Source: Mixia osmundae IAM 14324
Taxonomy: Eukaryota; Basidiomycota; Mixiomycetes; Mixiales; Mixiaceae
Assembly (NCBI RefSeq): GCF_000708205.1
Contig: NW_014575562.1
Location: 993,616 to 1,057,615 of the forward strand
Length of the DNA: 64,000 nucleotides
Direction of reading: 5' to 3'
Shown here: positions 36,091-48,368 of the stretch, piece after piece
How positions within the stretch are numbered: position 1 is the first letter of the stretch
Layout of the letters: each line of letters begins with the position of its first letter
Position numbers and translations under genes: made by a program
Notes under the pieces: generated by a model
Database searches by the model: none
What the model saw: the letters and a program-made list of their open reading frames with translations, nothing else
What the model was told of the DNA's origin: nothing

Positions 36091-37783
36091 ATGGCCAAGC
36101 TCACTCTCATCGGCAGCCTGACGATTGCGAGCTGCTTCTTACCGGTGTATGGCCGGCTGAACCGACATGCTGAGCACCACAAAGCGCTGCAGCATCGCTC
36201 AGGCGTGCTCGACATACCCCTGCAAAAGCATTTCGATCCCCTCACGCTCGCTCAGAGGTGCGCCTCGAGGCAACAACTTGCACCTCTGACACGGGCTCAT
36301 GCATGTGACAAGCTAGACAAGAGCACAGAGCGAATCGCCTTGCTATGTTCAGCACGACCATGTCCACCATCTCAGCGCCTTTGCAAAGCACTGACTTTTC
36401 GTACTACTCAATTCAAATGGTATCCCAACGTTTGCCCACCTGCGCTCAGACTGACGAGGCTGGATAGACGACCGGTACGAATCAGGGCGGCTCTCCTCAG
36501 ACCTGGTCGCTCGTGGTTGATTCTGGATCGTGCGTCGCTTCATATTACCCATCGTTTGTGATACTTGAATGATCGCCCACAGTCCGGTCACGTTCATTGG
36601 CGCCAATGCAAAGAACGTCTACAAGCCCTCGCCCGCAGCAAAGACGGGCTTGCACGACTTTGTGGAGAATTTCGGCGACGGAACAGTCAGCGTGGCCGGT
36701 CAGCCCATCTTGGATCAGCCAATCCGATCTTGATCTTGATCTTGATGCAAAACAGGCTCGATGGCTCGCGACTGGAGTCAGATATCACCACAGCTCAACC
36801 TACTTTCTGGGTTTGCCGTAGTCGATGCGACAAGGTCGACCACTTTTGAGCAAGAAGTCGAGACAATGGCAAGTCTGCCCTTCGTGGTGCACAGCTGCGC
36901 TCAGACTTGCGCAGGACGGCATCTTCGCTCTTGCTCCTCACGAACTGCTCTCGATTGCACTCAAGAATGACACATTTCAGTCTTACATCGCAGGGCTCAA
37001 GGATGCCCATCTCATCCCAAAAGGATTGATGGCAATTGATTTGCGTCGCTCTACGAGCCAAAACGAATTGACGGGCAAGATGATCTTTGGAGGCTATGAC
37101 ACAACTGCTCTCTCGGCGCCGCTCATCTGGTCCGCCCGTCAAGACATTGCATCGAACCCCTATTGGGGCCTGAATATCGCGATACCTCAGCTGGGCCTCG
37201 CTCTCGATTCTGCAGACGGTCCTGCTCTCGTGTAGGTGACGGCTTCTTTTAGACACAGCAAGCTCAGGGTGGCATACAGAGACACGGGTACATCGCTTGC
37301 CTATATACCCGATGCGGCCTATCAGCGCTTCATTGGCTCCATCCCCGGTGCAGTCGATGATGCCACATCTGGCTCGGTTAAGATGCCACTCAACGCAGTC
37401 GTACCCGATCTGACCATCAAAGTGGGTTCTACACGCTTTTTGCGATGGACGGTTGACGCCTGGCCAGCTCGTTAATGGTAGCGTCGTCATTCCGGGCGCC
37501 CTACAGGTCATACCCGAAATGGAGAGGGACTTGCTAGGCTACTCGAAAGACTTCAAGTATTCGTGCGTGGGTGCGAGTGCTATAATCTCCTGGTTGACAC
37601 GTAACAAACAGTATTTGGGCAAATGGACAAGGGGGTTCAGGCTCAATCGTATTGGGCATGAAAGCACTCGAGGCTGTCAGTTGCTTCCACCACCCAATGC
37701 TTTGAGCTGAGATGGAGCTACAGCTCTATCTTGTCTTCGACTGGGACGGAGGCCAGATCGGGCTTGCGCAGAAGAAGCTTTGA
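36091..37783 (+). CDS. Secreted pepsin-like aspartic protease (A1), copy 2
   Basis: Paralogue of copies 1 and 3. The signal peptide is MAKLTLIGSLTIASCFLPVYG, followed by a His-rich propeptide. It is intron-dense: at least eight short introns. Joining them gives YYSIQMTTGTNQGGSPQTWS, catalytic LVVDSGSPVTFIGAN (intron inside the motif, near 36529-36581), GDGTVSVAG, DGIFALAPHELLSIALKND, IPKGLMAIDLRRSTSQNELTG and KMIFGGYDTTAL. The second catalytic aspartate is in YRDTGTSLAYIPDAAYQ. The C-terminal exon after an intron near 37674-37710 carries LYLVFDWDGGQIGLAQ, which resembles the family's closing strand. The junction near 37429-37483 is the least certain. Convergent with copy 3, 150 bp between stops. 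Confidence 0.78.
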
Positions 37784-37933
37784 TTCGTCCTGATATCTAA
37801 TCATACTGTTCGCATCGCTTCCGATGGTGCTTGCGGGCAATGCACACATTCACATGCGCACAAGTCATGCAACCATGATGTAAGGACGCAAGGTTGCACC
37901 GACATCAAGTTGCATGCAGCCTGATGATGCGCA

Positions 37934-39486
37934 CTATGAACTCTCCTTGTAAGCGAAGCCAATGCGGTCATAGACGCGATCAAAGACGACCGAGCTGTGG
38001 CAGAGTCAGTCGACATCTGTATACTTCAGATGAAGCCTGGCAACGCACAACTGTTCGATGAAGCGGGCACCCAGGGTGTAGCTGCCTTCAGAAGTCGATC
38101 CGCCGTCTGACCAAATCGACCAATCACGGTTGCGGTCAAGGCCAAGTCCGACGAGCTCGTATTCGGGTAGGAGCTGGGCTTCCGAGCCAAGTGCAAACGT
38201 ATGCCCGGCGATCTGACATGGGGGTAAGATCAGCTATGTGTCGACCGACTTCCAGCCATTCGACTCACTTGGAAGTGCAGGACAGGCACCTGTGCGCCCT
38301 TGGGAACAGAGATCATACCAAGTTTTTCATCGATGACGGCGCCCTTGACAGTTCGAGCCCATGCCCTGAATGCAGACGTCTCGAGATAGCATAGCGTCGT
38401 GCCGGTGTCTTTCAACCGAGAAATCCCGTTGAGCATCAATGGACATCCTGACTTATCAGCAACATACCGACGTGCGCAATGGCGCCTGAAATACTGGAAT
38501 GCGAGACGAGCAGACTTGGTATGCCGATGTGTACGCCCCAGTACGGGTATCCGCCAATGTCGACGCGAGGTGAGAAGACGTAGCTGCAGGGATGCCATCA
38601 GTCTGTGTCTGCTCGAGCGTATGCTTTCACCGGCCTGCCAAAATTATGCGATTTGTCGTAGCCCCCAAAGATGACTTCTCCGGAGACTTGGTTGGCAGCA
38701 GCAGCGCGCCACAGCAGAACGGTAACGATGTTGGCGTCGATGATCTTGTTCTTGACAAGCTCATCAGGATAGGTGACCCATCCCTTGCCAAGCTGTAGCT
38801 GAAGCATCGACGAGGGTGCCAGACCCTGAAATGAACATTAGCGATGTACAGGCTGAAATTGGGACGACTCACCAAGATGCCATCGGCGCGAGTGGCAGCC
38901 CAAAGCGATTTGGAGCTGGCGACACTAGCTGCACCAAAATGAGCTCGTACGCCCATACCGGGCACGAGCTCTGTATTGTCGAGCGTCATGATGCCGGTCG
39001 AGGACACCGATCCATCGCCATATGAGGCCGTGTAATGCGCGAGTCCGACCACGGCACTGTGACCGGGTCGATAAGCCTTTGCGGGGTTGATGCCGAGCAA
39101 GAGTAGCGCGCTGCCGGAATCTACAACGACGCTGAATGTCTGAGCAGACGCGCCGGAGCCGGTTGTGATATCGGCAGTGAAGAACGACCACCTGTGCGAG
39201 CTGATGTGTACGCCGGCCGCATCAGCAGCACGGGTCGCGAGAGAGCGCCGAACGCTGATCGATCGATCAGCTCATTGATGTTCATTCGATGATCGCAAAC
39301 GGACCCGCGGCTGCCAATAGGTCGTACGACATGCGTCAACTTGACTGAAACAGTGCCAGCGCGTTTGGCATGCTCACGATGGCCTCCGTCGCGCTTGACA
39401 TGATGTTGAAAGCGAGTGTGGTCGTCGGACAGGCTCGCTACCACGTACGAGGCCGCACAAGCAAGCACGATAGCCGTCGTCCTCAT
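37934..39486 (-). CDS. Secreted pepsin-like aspartic protease (A1), copy 3
   Basis: Third A1 protease, facing copy 2 tail-to-tail. Start 39486 with signal peptide MRTTAIVLACAASYVVAS and a basic propeptide. After the first introns come FSVVVDSGSALLLLGINPAKAY (first Asp), GLAHYTASYGDGSVSSTG, and RAHFGAASVASSKSLWAATRADGIL. Then NQVSGEVIFGGYDKSHNFGRPV, and the second catalytic Asp in LKDTGTTLCYLETSAF. The block VKGAVIDEKLGMISVPKG closely parallels VKGAVIDPATGMVKMPK of copy 1, evidence that the copies are paralogous. The final exon (37934-37990) encodes SVVFDRVYDRIGFAYKESS. The divergent neighbour is MOD5, 290 bp between starts. Substrates are unknown. Confidence 0.82.
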
Positions 39487-39776
39487 GTCTCGCTGCGGTA
39501 GAGAGGGCGGCGAGCGTCACGAGGAGCGGTTTGCGGGAGGTCTCTTGATACCATCCGGTGAGACATGTATGAGCAGTTGCTAGCTCGGAGTCAAGGCAGT
39601 GTTGCTGAGGTAGAGGTATGTATTGCGTTGCCGAGCCTCGACAGGAGGCCCGCCCGGCACAGCGGACGAGCGCTGAGCGCTGAAGCAGCGAGACCACACG
39701 ACGACGCGCTAGGATCGATCGATAGGCTCCCCAGTGGGGCAAGGTCGACAAGGCCATGGCATGACTACGATTGCTC

Positions 39777-41477
39777 ATGCGCAATGTCAGTCTGACTTCT
39801 CTTCATGCCGCTCAGCGCTTGCAAAGAATGAGTGTGGTGGCTGTCATCGGGACGACTGGCGTCGGCAAGTCGCAACTCGCCGTCGAGCTTGCGCAACGAC
39901 TCGAAGCAGCAGAGATTATCAATTGCGACGCCATGCAGCTTTATGCTGGCCTTCCTCTGCTCACGAATAAAGCCACGCGAGCCGAGCAAGGCGGCATCAA
40001 GCATCACCTGCTCGGAGTGTGCGATCCGATGGCGCCAAAAGCGAACGAGTGGGATGTCAAGGATTACGTGCATGAGGCCACAAAGGTGGTCTCACAGCTC
40101 CACGACCAGCGTAAGACGCCTATACTTGTCGGTGGCACGACCTACTATCTTCAAAATCTGCTCTTCGCCGGTGGTCTTGCGCCTACCGCTTACGGCGGCA
40201 TCTCCGGCGTTCGCGCACGATCAAAATGGCCGCCCATCTCGTCTGACAGAATAGACACGTCCGCATTCGCCGATGCGTCGCTCGCGGCTGATATACAGTC
40301 ACTACCGAGTGACGAGCATGCCTTGCTCGCCATTTTGCCCGGTCTACCTCCCCTAAGCAGTCCTTTTTCATTTCCACCAGATTTTCCGGTACATCTCTTG
40401 CCGGAGCCATATCGCAAAGATTCGCTCAAGCTAGCCAACATGCTCAATGAGATCCTGCTCAAGCTAGATCCTGTCTCTGGTAACAAATGGCCGAAGAACG
40501 ACGTCCGCAAGAATCGTCGCGCGCTCGAAATTTGTTTGGAAACCGGACTGCGGACTAGCGATGTGTACGCAATGCAGAAGCGTGAAACAGCCGCGGAGCT
40601 TCAGCCGTCCGGAGGTACCGCCAAGTGAGCAGCACTCACGTCTCTCGTATCTGGCTGAGAATTACGTAGGTATCGCAGCCTCATCTTATGGCTCTATTCT
40701 GAGCCCAAGGAGCTCGAGGCAAGACTGCTTGCGCGCGCCAACAAGATGGTTCAGGTATGCGCGCCTGTTCGTAGGCCTCCCTTCGCTCACAACGCGTCTC
40801 AGTCTGGGCTGCTCGGCGAGGTTGCTACCTTGAGACGAGCATTCGATCGCGCCGCATATCGACCATCTCTTGCAGCTATATCTAGTATACTGCGCGACGT
40901 CATCTCTCTGCGCTGGCAGTCTGCCTACAGGCGCTCAGAGATGTCCATACGAAGTCTCCTAGGCTTGTCCGTAGCGCCTGTCTCGATCGATTACAGCCGC
41001 GGCATTGCACAGAGCCTTGGCTTCAGGCCTTTCGATACTTACCTCAATCTCTTGCCTGGGCATACGGACGAGAAAGCGCTGGCGAAAGCAAATGAGCAGA
41101 TGTTCTTCGGCACACGTCAGTATGCCCGGCGCCAGGTCAAGTGGATACGCAAGCAGCTTCTGCCGCTGATCGATCGAAATCAAGCGGCTCCAGACCGCGG
41201 CCATGACACCTTGATCTATGTCCTTGATGCCACAGGTGCGCATGGACTCGGAACTCACGAAATCCGCTCATGGTCGTCTCAGATCTTTCACAGTGGCAAG
41301 AGCGCGTCGCAGATCCAGCCATCGCGCTCACAAGAGGTATGCAATATCGTCTCCACATTGAACGAGCTAACAGATCGGACAGCTTTCCTGGACGAGCGCA
41401 ACATGCCCAAGACAGATGAAGTTTCGTCGCGGGCGGGAGCGCTACTCGCACAGGCCGATCGAGCGCATGCGCCGTGA
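39777..41477 (+). CDS. MOD5: tRNA dimethylallyltransferase (Mod5/TRIT1/MiaA)
   Basis: Adds dimethylallyl to A37 of tRNAs reading UNN codons. Two in-frame ATGs: 39777 (MRNVSLTSLHAAQRLQR, positively charged and amphipathic, like a mitochondrial presequence) and 39828 (MSVVAVIGTTGVGKSQ), where the enzyme proper starts. The P-loop is GTTGVGKS. Substrate and tRNA motifs follow: INCDAMQLYAGLPLLTNKAT, HHLLGVCDP, PILVGGTTYYLQNLLF, and KNDVRKNRRALEICLETG. Introns near 40627-40671 and 40756-40801 join KYRSLILWLY and KMVQ to SGLLGEVATL. After YSRGIAQSLGF and GTRQYARRQVKWIR, two late introns give LDATDLSQWQERVADPA, a zinc-finger-less C-terminus. Its stop lies 8 bp from the NOP2 stop. Confidence 0.92.
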
Positions 41478-41485
41478 GGCGCTTG

Positions 41486-44089
41486 TCAAGCCTTGCCGTT
41501 CGGCTTCCGGGGATTCTTCTTGGCAAGCCGCTCACGAGTCTTTGCGATCAGCTCCTCGTCTTCTGCGTCATTGAACGTCACATCGCCATCCTCGGCATCG
41601 GACAGCTCGATGTCCGTGACACCGTCATCTTCCTCGCGCACTGCTGGCTTCTTGGAAGGTTTCGCTGGCTTGCCGACCTTGATCTTGGCAACAAAGAAGC
41701 CGTCCACTGCAAGTTCGTAGTCAGCTCGTGAATACATCATCACGACGGGCAAGACGCACTATTCTGCACATGCGGATAGAAGCGCCGCGTCAAAGCTAAG
41801 CTATTGTCGAAATGCTTGCCTTTGAAGCTCGTGTGTCCTTCTTTGCCGAATTCTAGCCCGGTCTCGACGAGCTTGACGTGTGCTCGTTTGCGCAGAGCGT
41901 AATCGACGACAGACTCGTTCTCGTCGACGGTGACGGAGCAGGTCGAGTAGACAATGTAGCCCCCTGTGGCCGAGTGAGGCGAGACAGAATCGATTGCAGA
42001 CAGGATGAGCTGTTTCTGGAGATGAGTGAGCAGGATGAAGTCTCTTGCAGACTGCGCGGGCATGAGCCATAGTTGCTTGATAAGTCACGACGACTCACCT
42101 TGTTGACCTTGACGCTGGGATCCTTGCTGATGACGCCTGTACCAGAGCACGGAGCGTCGAGCAGCACGCGATCAAATCCGCCCATCACCTTCGGGAACTC
42201 CCTGCCGTCGTGATTACAAATGATGACGTTCTTACAGCCCATTCGAGCGACGTTGCCGGCCAGCGACTTTGTACGGTGTTTGTTCGAGTCATTTGCAAAG
42301 ACGACGCCGGTGTTTTGCAGCATGGCAGCTAGGAAGGTCGTCTTGCCTCCTGGCGCTGCCGACATATCGAGCACGCGCTCGTTCGGCTGAGGAGCAAGTG
42401 CCATGACAGGCAAGAAAGAAGATGCTGCTTGGAGTATATAATGGCCTGCGAGATATTCTGGCGTCGCGCCGATAGGCACAGGGCTCTCAAAGACTTGCAG
42501 ACCGACTTTTGTCCACTTGCCGATCGGCTCGAGGTTGACGCCTCGATTAATCAGCGACTGTGCGAGCTCTCTCCGTCTCGTCTTGAGCGTGTTTGCTCTG
42601 ATCGTGATGGGACGGGGCGTATCGGAGGCATCTAAGAATGTGATCGCCTGGGATACGCGATCAGCCTTATTCGAATTGTGCGCTGGAAGCTTACCTCGTC
42701 TATCGGGAAGAGCTCTACAAGCTTCTCTGCGAGATAGCGGTTGTAGCCGTAGTACGCACACACATCGTTGATAAAGGCATCGTACACGTCTGCTCGTGAC
42801 TTACCAGTCTTTGGGCCCAGCGCTTTCCAGTTTGACAAGGCCCTCGCGCCTGCCTGGAGTCTGACAGACACGGCTTGTACATCCGGTATATTCGCTGTCG
42901 CGCCGTCAAGAGCCAAATGCAGCGCGAGATCGTCTTCTTCTTCTTCTTCTTCTTCTTCGCCTTCTTCTCCACCTGCAGCCTCCTCTCTGAATGCATCATC
43001 CGATTCTTCCTCCACCTCTTCATCACCGTCTTCTGCACCGTTCGTCAGAGTGTCGTCCTCTTCCGAGGTGATACCAGACTGTGCATCATCGCCGCTAGCC
43101 AACGCAGTCTTGGCGGACACAAATGTCTGATTGCCGTCTTCCTCTACGTCATTGTCCGTCTCTTCGTCCTCGTCGGAAGCGTCAAGCTCTCCGATGCCCT
43201 CGAAACCCTCGTCCTCATCAGAGGCCTCCTCAAGCTGGCCCAGCACGGACGATGAGTGCTCGAGCAGATCTACTTCTGAGCCTAGATGCCGTCCGAGAGC
43301 CGACGACGGCGGCGGAGCGTTTGAACGCGCAGAAGGTGATTTGCTCGGTCTATGCATGCCGGTAAGCGCTAGGGGGACGAAGATCGGACTGGTAACTCAC
43401 AGAGGTGTACGTGGTAGGCGCCCGTTGAGCGAGGTATTGTCAGCATCTGAGTCTGTCGCAATGCCGTCGACATCCCCAAACTCGTCCTCCAGGAGATCTG
43501 CTCATTTCTAGGCGGTAAGCCAACCTATGATCTCACTGACAGTCTTTGAGCTGACCTTCCATATCACTATCGTCGTTCTCGTCGCCGTCAGAGTCAGAGT
43601 CAGACACATCGGAGGCATCATCTCGTCTGAGTAAAGGTAGTGCGCCCGCCGAGGTTGAAGGCACGAGATCTGCAGGGTCGAACATGGCTCTGCAGCGTAC
43701 AGCACCATATTCAGTATGCATGATGTTCCAGATCTCAACAGCCCCTACTCTCTTGCTGCCTGTAGCTTGGCGTCATCCTCGTCGTCACTGTGCTCGTCTT
43801 TGCTTGCACGCGCTGCAGGAGCCTTGCCTTTCGACTTGTTCGATGCAGACGGCACAATCCCATTGCTCTTGGATTTCTTGAGTCCGCTTCTGCCCGGACC
43901 GGGATTGACGATCTCCTGAGTACGCTTGCGCTTCTTCACAGCGTTCGGTCCAGAGAGAAAAGTGCTTGTTGTGGATGCAGCTGCAGCCGCACTGGCTGCC
44001 TTCTCCGGTCGAGGAATTATAGAGCGTAGGTGAGCAGGGAAGTCGGCCGCGTTGGGCGGGCCCTGCTTGTTGCGAGCCTTACGACCCAT
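41486..44089 (-). CDS. NOP2: 25S rRNA (cytosine-C5) methyltransferase Nop2 (NSUN1)
   Basis: Nucleolar SAM-dependent m5C methyltransferase needed for 60S subunit assembly. The start at 44089 gives [12 protein letters not shown], the conserved Nop2 N-terminus. A basic and acidic region follows, with long Glu/Asp runs, including a GAA-rich tract at about 42933-42970. The catalytic part begins with [31 protein letters not shown]. After an intron come [47 protein letters not shown] (SAM motif I), [17 protein letters not shown] (motif IV with the release cysteine) and [12 protein letters not shown] (motif VI with the catalytic cysteine). The C-terminal exon is acidic then [11 protein letters not shown]. 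Divergent from WDR48, 256 bp between starts. Confidence 0.95.
42933..42970 (-). repeat. GAA-type tract coding for poly-glutamate in NOP2
   Basis: A run of TCT/TTC triplets on the plus strand, read as GAA/GAG on the minus strand, encodes about eleven glutamates in the acidic N-terminal region of Nop2. Such acidic runs are common in nucleolar proteins. Confidence 0.85.
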
Positions 44090-44345
44090 CTGAGCGTTCG
44101 CTGATGTTGCTCTGAGATTTTTGCGAGGAGCAGGGCAAGTCGCGCTCTAACGCGTCAAGAATATACTCGGGCCGACCATGCGCATCATTGGCGTAGCTGG
44201 GCCAGCCATTGTTCTGATGGGTGACGACGAGCCATCGAAGTCCCGTGCCAAGCACTGATCAGCGCAGAGCATACACATCTTGACGCACACAGGCATGCAA
44301 CCCAATCATCCCAAGGCCTGCAACAATACGAGATAGAGGCGCGAT

Positions 44346-47300
44346 ATGCCAGCCCAGGCTTATCCGAGACGGAGGGTGTCCTACGCTCTGCCTATACCGG
44401 CCTCGCTCGAGGGGCTGCCCACGTACAGTCTACCTGAGCTGTCATGGCCTCGCAATGGCGATCCGAGGCCAGCAGTATACGATACAGAGCTCCAATCTTT
44501 CGTTAGATTACCCCGGCCTCGTCAAGCTCTTTCCACTGCGTCTCCCTCCAAACCTGAGTTTGGGCTGGGAGGCAGCTTAGGCCCACGCAAAGCGCTTACA
44601 CCGCCCAGTGATCATCCTCGGCACTGTCTTGGCGTTCATGCGCTCGCGCTAGACTTGTCTACTGTCCTCTCTTCAAGCACAAAGTCAGATGCCGCAGAAG
44701 CCAGACCTGCCGGGCTGCTCTATTCCGGCGGTCGGGATGGTCTGATAGCCAGCTGGGAACTCGGCTTGCCCATGTGTAAGCGGAAGACGGCATACGGCCG
44801 TTCACGACGGCGTAGCGCGAGAGATAGTCGCGATCGGTTTCGCGAGCAAGATGAGGATCAGCGGGACGGCGACTCGGACGACAGCGACGCCGGACTACTC
44901 GGGAGGTCCGACTCGAGAGGGAGGGGCATAATGAGATCGAATTATGAAGTCCCGCCCTCACTGCGCCGGGGTAGCTCTGTCGAGCCAGATACGGTCGAGT
45001 CAGACTCGTTACGCGCCTCGTCTCAAAACGGGATACCTGACGCCTTGCCATTTGAACAATCGTGGCGTATAGATCTGTCTCGGTCGTCTCAGAAGCAGCC
45101 TGGTCCAGCCAGATTCAGACAATGTGTACAAAATCATACAGATTGGATAAACGACATAGTCCTGTGCAACTTCAACCGTACAGTCATCTCTGCCTCGTCA
45201 GATCGCACGATCCAGGCCTGGTCACCCCACGACCCAGAATCTGCGATGCAACCCGCCATCGTCGGCACGCATTCTGACTACGTGCGATGCCTAGCGCATG
45301 CGAGGATACCCGGCTTCGTTGCCAGTGCAGGCTTTGACCGCAAAGTCAAGCTATGGGATATACAGGAGGGTCGTAAGGATTCGCTGGGTATGCGTGCAGT
45401 CTCGAGCTGCGTGGCATACTGATATGCTCGCAGGTAAACCATTTGATCTACTCATGTCGGCTTACGCGCTCGCCGTCGATCCGACAGGCTCGGTCCTGGC
45501 AACAGGCTCACCTGTCAAAGTGATACAAATTTGGGATCCGCGGGCAGGATCGCAGATTGCGCGCCTTGTCGGTCATTCAGACAACGTTCGCGCGCTTCTT
45601 ATCAGCGACGATGCGAAGCTGGTCCGTCTTTGCCCGCTTTACTGACACCTCGCTTACGCAGACCAATCTACCAGGTTTTGTCAGGTTCATCCGATGGCAC
45701 AATCAAGCTTTGGTCGCTTGCCATGCAAAGGCCAATCTATACATTCAACCATCATGGCAGCTCGGTCTGGTCTTTGGCTTCGCAGCATCCCTCTCTATCC
45801 GTGTTCTATTCTGGCGATAAGTCAGGCAACATATGCAAGGTCGACAATGTCGGCTGCGCTGAAGAAGACGGAGATTGCGTGCTCATCGGGCGCGACGTTG
45901 AGACGAGGGGTGGGCGCGAAGAAGTAGCTGGCATATGCAGGATCGTTGTGGCGGACGACAGCTACGTTTGGACTTCGTCTACGCATGTCAGACCCAGCAT
46001 CAAGCGATGGCGCGATGGCGAGACTTCGTCTCTTGACCAGGACCGCAGCGCTAGAGGGCAGAACGCATCTACAGCTCTCTCGACTGACGAGACCCCAATC
46101 CTCGCAGATCCTGCATTCCCCATTCCAGTACGGCGGAACAGACCCCTCTCGCTGAGCTCTATGCATGAGCGGCCATCAGTAAGTTTTGCTCCCAATGCGC
46201 CAAGGCCGAGGAGCGTGCGGACCATTGAGGATCGCGCGGACGCGCCATACGCGAGTCGTATACCCCTCAAAGCGCCAGACGATGCCTTCATAGGTGGTCG
46301 AGCGGGCGCCAGTACAGATCTGCTCGGCTCGTCCTTGCGTGCCATCCACTCAAACAGTTCGGTATTGAGTGGCTTTGGACTTCGTGCAAGCAGTCAGCAA
46401 GCGGGTTATGGTCAATTTGGCTATCCCCAAAGCCCGCCAACGCTGCCAGATCATTCCAGCAACACGCACGAAGAGACTCATGATCCTGTCTTTGCACGTG
46501 CGTTGCAGGAGTATCTCATGCGAGAATCGGCGGACCAAGCGACGCCCTTACGCGCGCAGCCGGACGATGTCATCGCTGGCAAAGAAGGCCTGATACAGAT
46601 CCAGCTACTCAATGATCGTCGACACGTCCTCACTGCTAGCACGGTCGGAGACATCCTATTATGGGATATCGTAGAACTCTGCTGCGTCGGCCGTATCAGC
46701 AAAGACCAATCAATACTCGACGCGCCGCTCAAGGAAGCCATCGAATTGGTACGCTCTCGTATAGAAGGCGATGGCACAATCACGAATTGGTGCACTGTCG
46801 AAGTCAATACCGGAACAGTCCATGTGCATCTCGACGAGTCTCGCTGCTTCGAAGCAGAAGTATACGCGGATGAGATGGGTCTGGAAGAGTTTGCACGTGA
46901 CAAAGAAGATCATCGCTTTAACTACGGCCGTCTAGTGCTGCGGAACCTGTTCATCGCTTTCGTCGAGCACGAAATCCGCCTGAGATCCGTCCAAGCAGCT
47001 CCCATCACGCAAACGCCGGCTACACCGAGGTTACATCGTGGCTCGGTGCCGATGTTCCTCTCACTCGATAGTGCCAAGCAGGTCGATAGATCCGAGCCGC
47101 TTTGCGTACGACGTTTAATGCAAGACGGAGGTACAGCATTACAGACGCCTGACGCAGGCGCTGCACTGGCTACACCCGCACCAACGCCTGCCTTACCACC
47201 CGCGGGTGTAGCCAGCATGTCGAGGTCAGGAAGCAACGATCCGTATGGCCAGCGACGCCGCTCTGCGATGGCGGAAGCCCCGAGGGACCGGCAGATGTCA

Positions 47301-48327
47301 ACTGGTGACTACTTCAACTATACTACCCACAAAACAGTGCCTGCACCTGTCACGCCGAGCGCGCCGCCCAACCCTGTGACGCCATCGGAAGCACTCTCTT
47401 CTCCAAAGCCCGACGCGTCGCCATCCACATTTCGTGGCAGGCTCAAAGTGTTCGGCAAGAGCAAGAAGTCGGTCGATATATCAGAGGCCACGACGCCGAC
47501 ACCGAATGACAACGGACAGGCAAGAGCGCTCGAGAAGCCATCGGAGCCAGCTTGGGCAGCACAAATGATACCAACCGACCGACATCAAGTCGAATTCCTT
47601 TCGACGCTATTCAAGGAAGCCTTCAATCCTTGTCCAGAAGTGGACGCACCACTGCTCGCTGTTCCTGCGGATGTTCAAATTCTCATATTTGAAGAGACGT
47701 CAGACATGGAGACATGGCGCTTGACCTTCAGGCGACCTCAGGGAAAGCTGAGCACTGAGACCGAACTGCTCGAGATGCTGCTGCCTCCATGGACGCTCGA
47801 TTATCTCTTGGCAAACCGGCACGTCGTCAAGGAGCCTGTGAAGATTCCGTTTGTCTTGATGCCCTACCGTGACGACGAGACAGAGAGTCTGCCAGAATTG
47901 CCAAACGGGTGAGTCACCGACGTAAGCGCTTCCTTGATAGAGTTGACACTTGCGAGGCAGTAATGCGCGCTTGAGCGCTAGTCGGGTGCTTCGTGTCCGC
48001 AAGATTCTCAACTACATCTCCGAGCGTCTGGAGTCGCCCGGTACGAGCGGCACGACGCCGGGCAGTATTGCATCGGGCTCCCTAGGATCGACTCAATCTA
48101 GCCGGGTCGACCTCACGAAAACATCGCGCACCTCAAGCGAAGCCTCCCGCACCCAATCAGGTGCAGAAGGAAACGACGGAGTACAAAGCCAGCCGCATAA
48201 TGGTCTTGAGGTGCTTTGCAGCGGCAAGGTCGTCCCTTATACCGCGACTCTCGGCGCAGTCAGAGCATTTTTCCAGAAGCAACCTGGCGATGTCGTGTTG
48301 TATTATAGAAGGCAGCAAATTGCATGA
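44346..48327 (+). CDS. WD40 protein WDR48/UAF1 (Duf1, Bun107 type)
   Basis: Beta-propeller activator of USP1/USP12/USP46-class deubiquitinases, with a DUF3337 C-terminus. Start 44346 (MPAQAYPRRRVSYALP). The repeats read GLLYSGGRDGLIASWEL, NHTDWINDIVLCNFNRTVISASSD, THSDYVRCLAHARIPGFVASAG and FDRKVKLWDIQEG. After an intron near 45389-45431 come YALAVDPTGSVLATGSPVKVI and GHSDNVRALLISDDAKL, then VLSGSSDGTIKLWSLAMQR, FYSGDKSGNI and an isolated blade LLNDRRHVLTASTVGDILLWDI. Long Ser/Pro-rich disordered inserts separate the propeller from the ubiquitin-like tail. That tail holds LTFRRPQGKLSTETELLEMLLPPW and FVLMPYRD, and an intron near 47909-47960 leads to VVLYYRRQ. About 1,280 residues, roughly twice human WDR48 because of the inserts. 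Confidence 0.9.
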
Positions 48328-48368
48328 AGCAGTCGATGGTAATCCCTGTGTGCCCTTACAACAAGAAA

